Shown here one piece after another: positions 58,624-64,000 of a DNA stretch of 64,000 nucleotides. Numbering within the stretch: position 1 is the first letter of the stretch; every line of letters starts with the position of its first letter. Both the position numbers and the translations under genes were made by a program. The stretch comes from Topomyia yanbarensis (lineage: Eukaryota > Arthropoda > Insecta > Diptera > Culicidae), in contig NC_080672.1 in NCBI RefSeq assembly GCF_030247195.1, forward strand, positions 9,734,001-9,798,000, read 5' to 3'. Below the pieces are notes generated by a model. That model did no database searches. It was given only the letters and a program-made list of their open reading frames with translations, and was not told the origin of the DNA.

Positions 58624-59411
58624 ACATAAGCAACACTCCCGACTGTCGCCTGTCTGGAGCTGAAGTTGCTTTTTGGAAAAAACGAGCATTTCAAAATTTA
58701 TTCAATAAACGATAAATCTATCGTTAATTTTCGGCAGTAGGCTGCCCAGAGCAATCAGCACATGATAGCACTACTGAGAGTAGCATAGATCGCATCACTC
58801 ATCTAGGTGAATCCAGATTTGTGGCCTCACTTATCTACTCAGTTATTTTGCTCTCTTAACTTTTTAAAATTCGTTCGATTTGGTAGGAAAGACTAAACTA
58901 ATTCTAGAACAGACGTTTCTTAGTAATTTATCTGAAAATTTTACCTCTTTTCTTTTTAAAGTTAGTGATAGCGCTATCTATTCAATGAAATATGAACCAC
59001 GTATTTTACAGTCGAAAAATGACCCATATTATGAACTAAAATTCCTCTGAACGTACTGTTTACCTGTTATTCAACTGTTATTTCGCAAACCAAAAAGTTC
59101 GTTAAAGGTGATTCGAATAAACCATGAAAGCCGGCAACCCGGCTCTTAACCATCCATCCCCAATGATAACACCGCTCGCCTACTCCTCCACTTTCATTGA
59201 CAAAAACAAACCAAAACAACCGCCTGACTCGTGTTGGCAGCGCGTGTTCATCAGAATACGATCTCGTTCTAACACACCGATACCGCTGCAACTGTTTTAC
59301 CGCTCATCTCGTCACATTAATTCTCTCATTTCACTTTTGCTACCAACTACCATTACCATCAACAAGCGACCGACCTCGCCGACCATCCCGTCGCTTCATT
59401 GATGACACTGC

Positions 59412-59447
<36 letters not shown>

Positions 59448-60536
59448 CAACGACGGTGACCGAGGCAATGATGATCCACTCATACCATACGGGTCCAGTC
59501 GTTGAGAAAAGAGGAGAAATAAAAATTGCATCTCAGCAGGCTTTTGCTGTGGTGTGCCCACATATGTGTGAGGGGTAACGAAGAGCTTTTTTCATCCCAC
59601 CCGGATGAGGTGCTCCTGTCGAAGCAAACGGTAATATGCAATGCCTACCAACACATCGATACCGCATAGAGAGGGTTCTTTTTTGCTGGATGCATTTCCT
59701 TCTACTTCGGGTGGCGCATGCTTACTGCGATTGTAAACAACAACCACACGGTGGTATGCACACGGAAATTAAACTGCACAGAAATATAAATTCAAATTAC
59801 CAAACTTTTTTCTGTTCTTTTTTGTTATGATCGAATCACCCATACCGATTCCCGGGTATTGTTCCGTCGGTCTTCGTATGTGGAAGAGGTGTCCAATTCC
59901 ATACCAGACCCCCTTTGCCCGCCGGTCCATGCTATTGGTGGTGGACGATATTAGAAAAGTATCAATTAATTATTACTTTCAAGAATACTGACCGGTGTTC
60001 TCTTTCCCACTATAGGGTGCTTTTATTTGCAACTTGCACAATCGTGGCACAGAACTAGAGCGAAGGAAAACGGGAACGGATCGGGTGGAGTTGCTTCGAA
60101 GTGTATCGACCGAGTGTATGTGAGAAGTTTTAATTACTTTGTATTTTGATAATGGCCTATAATTTCTGGAAATATTACAGCTACGAACTGGAAGCTCTTT
60201 TGTGTTCGTGCACGTCTACTAGTTGGTGATGTTATTTGAGGAACCGATGACGATTGATTCGGGAGCATAAAGCGTAGAAAAGGGGAACACAATTCGTAGA
60301 TTGTTAGTGCTTGTTTGGTGTGGGAGGCAACATCTCATAGACGGAATTCCATAGAATATTGATTCCAAGTTTGGACTGTAAATGAACAAAGTATTGAAAT
60401 GAAAAAGTGTACGTTGCGCAAATCTAATTTCAATCACTATACTTCTAAATTGTTTTTTGTTTTTTAATTGACATGCGACTCCATCAAAACCTAATCCTTT
60501 GAATTAGATCTGTGACATTTGACGTGCGACGTGATT
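58624..60536. other. Unique interval
   Basis: GC-richer between 59120 and 59960. Contains the (GAC)n run at 59414-59446, short open frames on both strands and no splice-supported exon. Texture similar to a gene-proximal region; nothing provable. Confidence 0.4.
59414..59446. repeat. GAC trinucleotide microsatellite
   Basis: About 11 perfect GAC units; creates Asp- or Ser-rich shadow frames. Confidence 0.9.
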
Positions 60537-60635
60537 AAAACCTTCCTTCAGACGCACTGAGTGCACACCGCTCTGAAAATCTAGCGAAATCATTTTAGGG
60601 CACCAGCGACTGCTCGTTCAATGAGCTCATTATAC
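60537..60635 (+). mobile_element. MITE family M1, truncated copy
   Basis: TTAAAACCTTCCTTCAGACG, GCACTGAGTGCACACCGCTC and AAATCTAGCGAAATCATTTT follow the complete M1 at 3780-3895. The right inverted end is missing. Confidence 0.8.
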
Positions 60636-61508
60636 TAAAAAGGTTCAAGAGCTGGTAAACATTAAAGCACATTGTCGAAATAGCTTATTTGGCAAGCAAT
60701 CGGTATCTGTGGAAACCGGAGAAAAATTTTCGACACAACAGGTACTATCAACGTCTAAACATCTATTACCATGTTTGGAGTAGCCTAATGAACAAGCACT
60801 TTAACTTGAATTAACTTTTCTCCTCACTGACATGAATGCACTGAACTGTTCCGAACTACGGCTGATCAAAACCTATCTGACCAGAATGAAACTGAAACTC
60901 CTAAAGACCAAGTTAAAGGATTCAAATAAGACGCTTATTAAGTAAATAAATATGAGGAAAAGGTCCGGATATGACTATACAAGTTCTTATGGAAGGCTAA
61001 AAAGAAAAAAAGTCGAGAAATTTACTATCTAACAATCAATTGTGCAAAATGCTGTGATTAAATTAAGGGATGTTGGGTTGGCTACAGCCGCATGTTCTAT
61101 TTTGCAAAATCTATCGACATCAAAACGGTAAAAAATGGAAACTGAAAACACTGCATACTAGCCCCGGTCTTCCCTATACTTTTGACGTAAGACTACGTCT
61201 TTGTTTTCGATACAGGGGTGCACGTTGCAAATTCTACAAAAATGGTATGTAACGAAAAGTGGTCCAATTTTAAACGCATATAATTCAGCCATCTCACGAT
61301 AAATTTTCAAATTTTTTGCGCATATCGCCCCGAAATACTTCTAAGAATAGATTCCAATAGATAAACCCAAAGATTTTTGATATCAGGGCATTAAAAATTT
61401 AAATAATGAGCAACCTAGTCAAAATATCGCGCATTTACACACAGAAGATAGCGCTTCCCTAGTCCAGCACGACAGACTTGTGTTCCTAGCGCGCTACGCT
61501 TCTTTGAA
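60636..61508. other. Unannotated interval
   Basis: No recognised gene or repeat; becomes GC-richer toward 61450. Confidence 0.4.
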
Positions 61509-61560
61509 TGACGTCATCATCGACTATTTAAACGGACGGATTTCGCCAGAGCAGCTCAGT
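61509..61560 (+). promoter_or_regulatory. Core promoter: CRE, TATA and initiator
   Basis: TGACGTCA (61509-61516, a perfect CRE palindrome), TATTTAAA (61525-61532) and the arthropod initiator TCAGT (61556-61560, +1 A at 61558) have canonical spacing: TATA start at -33. A GC-richer leader follows, but no ATG-led ORF longer than a few codons. A possible donor GAG|GTACGC lies near 61652. It may be a gene promoter or a solo promoter from a retroelement. Confidence 0.5.
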
Positions 61561-62309
61561 TGCCTGTTGAGCGGCAGACGAAGCAGGTCACTGCGTTGTG
61601 TGTTTTCACAGCCAGTGCAGCTGAGTTAGAAGTCCGTTACACTGCCTGTGGAGGTACGCTACCCAGTGAATGTGCGACTGATCTTGTCCGTCAAACACTA
61701 TGCTATCTTTTGTGTTGTGCTCCAGCACACTTTTATGTATAATTATTCGTACACAAAATAGTTTGTACATGCGAGCCCCATTTGCAAACACGGTTAACAT
61801 AGTGTCGTGGTATTAGTTGTCTCTTTCGCTCTACCCATCAGCGTTAATACATTTTGCTTTGTGTGCTTGGGTTTAATGTTTGAGGTGAATGTGTAGGTAG
61901 GTAGATCTAATTTGTTACTAAATTGCACGACGAAAGTTTATTATTTACGTTCGATCAATTCATTGATTCATTTCCCCTTCACGTGATTCATTTTAACTCA
62001 GCCTATAGTATTTTGATTCTACTAATAGGTACATACTACAAAGCCTATTTATGAATGAATACACTACCACTTGAAAAACCGTTGCAAAAACGCATCTTGT
62101 GCATATATAATATTGTTTTCGATTCTTGTATATTTATAGTTTCGATATATGATTAAGACCCATAGGGCTGCCCCTTGTAGTTTTTTGTTTAAAGTGAGTC
62201 TGCGTCTACTTTCGTGGTAGTCGTGGGATACATGCTAAGTAAAAAATAAGAATGTAATAGACATTCCCACAATTCTATTAAACAAAACCAGCTAATGAAT
62301 CGTAGTTTG
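61561..62309. other. Downstream of the promoter, no gene identified
   Basis: If the promoter is active, this is the 5' UTR and first intron of an unknown transcript. The open frame at 61560-61742 lacks an ATG. Confidence 0.35.
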
Positions 62310-62363
62310 GATAAATGAGAAAGGGGCAATTGCACCACTAGGTGGATTAAAACAGGTTTTTTT
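62310..62363 (-). mobile_element. Repeat family A, terminal fragment
   Basis: ATGAGAAAGGGGCAATTGCA, CCACTAGGTGGATTAAAACA then GGTTTT matches the end of the family at 55848-55885 and, inverted, 46935-46980. The rest of the element is not recognisable. Confidence 0.7.
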
Positions 62364-62754
62364 TCTTGCAAGACAACTTGCAGTTGTCGCAAGAGGATTC
62401 TTGCATTTTTGTTAGTGTTTTTACCGGGCAGGTTTAAGTGTACTAAACCAACAACCTTCAAATAGTTTTTGGTTTGGGATGACAAGCTAATTTTTTTTAA
62501 CTGCGGAGCACACGGTTTATGGCAACACTTTGAATAGCTTATCTCCTTATGAAATTGTGGGTAGGATTTGATAACAGTCCAATCAATACTAGAACCATTA
62601 CAGCATAACAACCATTGCCGGAAGGATGGGATGGATTTGAACGATAACGACTAATTACTGTCTTCTGTATTTTTTTTTTTTTTATTCATTTCGTTTATTT
62701 GATAGGCACAAATGCGTTAGCTTGGCGGTGCCAAATTCTTTTGTTTTTACATTT

Positions 62755-63110
62755 TGTATATTTTAAAACTAGGAGGTTACAATGTTGAAATATTTTTTTA
62801 AAAAAGAAAAATTTTACAGCTATCTTAAGACTAGAAATAAGATTCTATATACAAGAGAGGGGGCGAAAGATTTTTTTTATGAAAAAATTTTAAAACAAGG
62901 AATTCAATAGTAATAATTTTTAGGAAATATTTACAGTTATCTTAAAACTAACAATATAGTTTGGTACACAAAAGGGGGAACAAATATTTATGAGAAAATT
63001 CGCAGGTGTTTTAAGACTAGGGATACAATTCTATTTACAAGATGGGGGACAATAGTTTTAACAAAGAGGTAAAATTACAACTATCTTAAAACTAGGAATA
63101 CAGAATACAA
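62755..63110 (-). repeat. Degenerate tandem repeats in the 3' UTR
   Basis: The phrase (CTAT)CTTAARACTAGRRATA followed by TATACAAGANNGGGGG recurs about five times (near 62763, 62820, 62937, 63012 and 63082), 60-115 bp apart. Confidence 0.65.
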
Positions 63111-63475
63111 ATTTGAACTTTTTTAGCGGAGACTTATGCTTGGTCAAGATATTCAGAGGGGGGCTGTAGAAGCAGTTGTATCAAGGACAGGGGAGAGAAA
63201 GCGTAGATGGTGACCGGGAGAGAAGAGCAAAACTTGCAACTTTCGCTCAAACGGGAGATCAGCGAAAGATTACCGCCTCAGTCTAGTAGGTCGGATTGGC
63301 GGATGGTATTCTTCGGACCCGCGGGGAATCCTTCAAAAGTCATCGGACCTTGAGTCGCTCTCGCTTCAGTTTCCGTAGTGGTAAGTGCGACGGCGGTTAC
63401 ATAGTTGCAGTCTGGAGCTGATCGGTCCCACAAGGCAAGAGAAAGCTTCTAAAACGAGAAATAAAAAGAGAGGGG

Positions 63476-64000
63476 CTAACTTGGGATATTTGTCGTTTTT
63501 ATGAAAGTATAAATAAGGGACATATAGGGGAAATCACGATTTGCCAGTATATCTCGGACTGGGACATTGGGTGGTCTACCTCGGGCCCGAAGGGAATCCT
63601 TTAACTGAGACCTGGCGTCCAAGTACCCGGCGCATACCCAGACAACGTGCTCGATGTCGTGATATCCCTCGTCACAAGCGCACAGACTACTCTCCACAAG
63701 CCCAATACGCCGCAGATGCGCATCCAATGTGTAGTGGTTGGACATAAGTCGGGACATTACACGAATAAAATCCCGACCCACATCCATCCCCCTGAACCAA
63801 GGCTTCGTTGATACCTTTGGGATAATGGAATGTAGCCATCGTCCAAGTTCACCATTGCTCCACGAGGTTTGCCAACTGTTGAGTGTCCTCTGACGACAAA
63901 TACTAAAAAATTCGTTGAAGCAGATTGGTCTTTCGTATATGTCACCATTTAATGCGCCCACCTTTGCTAATGAGTCGGCCTTTTCATTGCCCGGGATAGA
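63476..64000 (-). CDS. C-terminus of RT/RNase H polyprotein (partial)
   Basis: Incomplete at the right edge. The first residues in the window, SIPGNEKADSLAK, are the last catalytic block of an RNase H domain (GNEKAD with its Asp). About 100 residues further on, LMSNHYTLDAHLRRIGL leads into a Cys-His array, CACDEGYHDIEHVVWVC. This type of zinc-knuckle tail follows RNase H in LOA/I-type elements. The frame then continues without a break to its stop (TNIPS end). No frameshift is visible over 175 codons, so the copy may be young. Its function is removal of template RNA during reverse transcription. The RT and endonuclease should lie beyond the window. Confidence 0.85.
   Translation of the reverse strand, partial: SIPGNEKADSLAKVGALNGDIYERPICFNEFFSICRQRTLNSWQTSWSNGELGRWLHSIIPKVSTKPWFRGMDVGRDFIRVMSRLMSNHYTLDAHLRRIGLVESSLCACDEGYHDIEHVVWVCAGYLDARSQLKDSLRARGRPPNVPVRDILANRDFPYMSLIYTFIKTTNIPS

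Larger units (their letters stand above)
62668..64000 (-). mobile_element. LOA/I-type non-LTR retrotransposon, 3' end
   Basis: The minus-strand element runs off the right edge. It holds the end of the RT/RNase H ORF (stop at 63476), an ~800-bp 3' UTR and a terminal A-run (plus-strand T-run at 62670-62683) after AAATAAACGAAATGAAT. RNase H plus a Cys-His knuckle and a poly(A)-like end fit LOA/I-clade elements such as Lian in Aedes. Confidence 0.8.

Noticed and set aside
59197..59505. Asp-rich protein from the GAC run
   Set aside because: The frame is created by a trinucleotide microsatellite; no conserved flanks.

Overview
The window looks like intergenic and intronic DNA from a culicine (Aedes-type) mosquito. 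It is AT-rich, has very few host exons, and is packed with nested, mostly decayed transposable elements. The organism call is an inference. It rests on CR1-like and LOA/I-like non-LTR retrotransposons, a Feilai-type tRNA-derived SINE, a mariner transposase relic of the mosquito ITmD37E/maT type, and many foldback elements and MITEs. No species-diagnostic gene was found. Most boundaries were read by eye, without database support.

Layout. 1-5.5 kb: a TCATGA/TCGTGA-rich dispersed repeat, a decayed non-LTR endonuclease-RT copy (minus strand) and a TTAA-flanked MITE inside it. 5.5-10.4 kb: an almost intact two-ORF CR1-like retrotransposon (minus) whose 5' end sits in a 77-bp inverted repeat. 11.3-13.5 kb: an element with repeated TATCGCC boxes, then a 1,175-bp foldback inserted in a second copy of the MITE. 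14.4-16.5 kb: repeat relics, then the only well-supported host exon (minus strand, coding 15671-15973) with a TATA/initiator pair upstream. 18.5-26.6 kb: a MITE, a 78-bp tandem duplication, a second foldback copy and two more decayed retrotransposons. 28.5-28.7 kb: a possible first exon on the plus strand. 29.6-36.7 kb: another TCATGA-rich repeat copy, a foldback, a dead mariner and two nested inverted-repeat elements. 40.9-49 kb: an RT relic, a small unknown ORF with a decayed paralogue at 1.6 kb, two adjacent foldbacks (one carrying a SINE) and a tandem-repeat/CA-microsatellite element. 49-53 kb: unique DNA. 53.8-58.6 kb: a third large foldback holding two nested insertions, then a TTAA MITE. 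59-62 kb: unique DNA with one good core promoter. 62.7-64 kb: the 3' end of a LOA/I-type retrotransposon running off the window.

The most notable pattern is the number of long inverted repeats. At least six foldback elements have arms from about 100 to about 750 bp. Several share one short internal motif although their ends differ. The two copies of one family have perfect 8-bp target duplications and opposite orientations. If transcribed, these would form long double-stranded RNA. A second notable point is that ORF2 of the intact CR1-like element has no usable ATG and overlaps ORF1 in the -1 frame.
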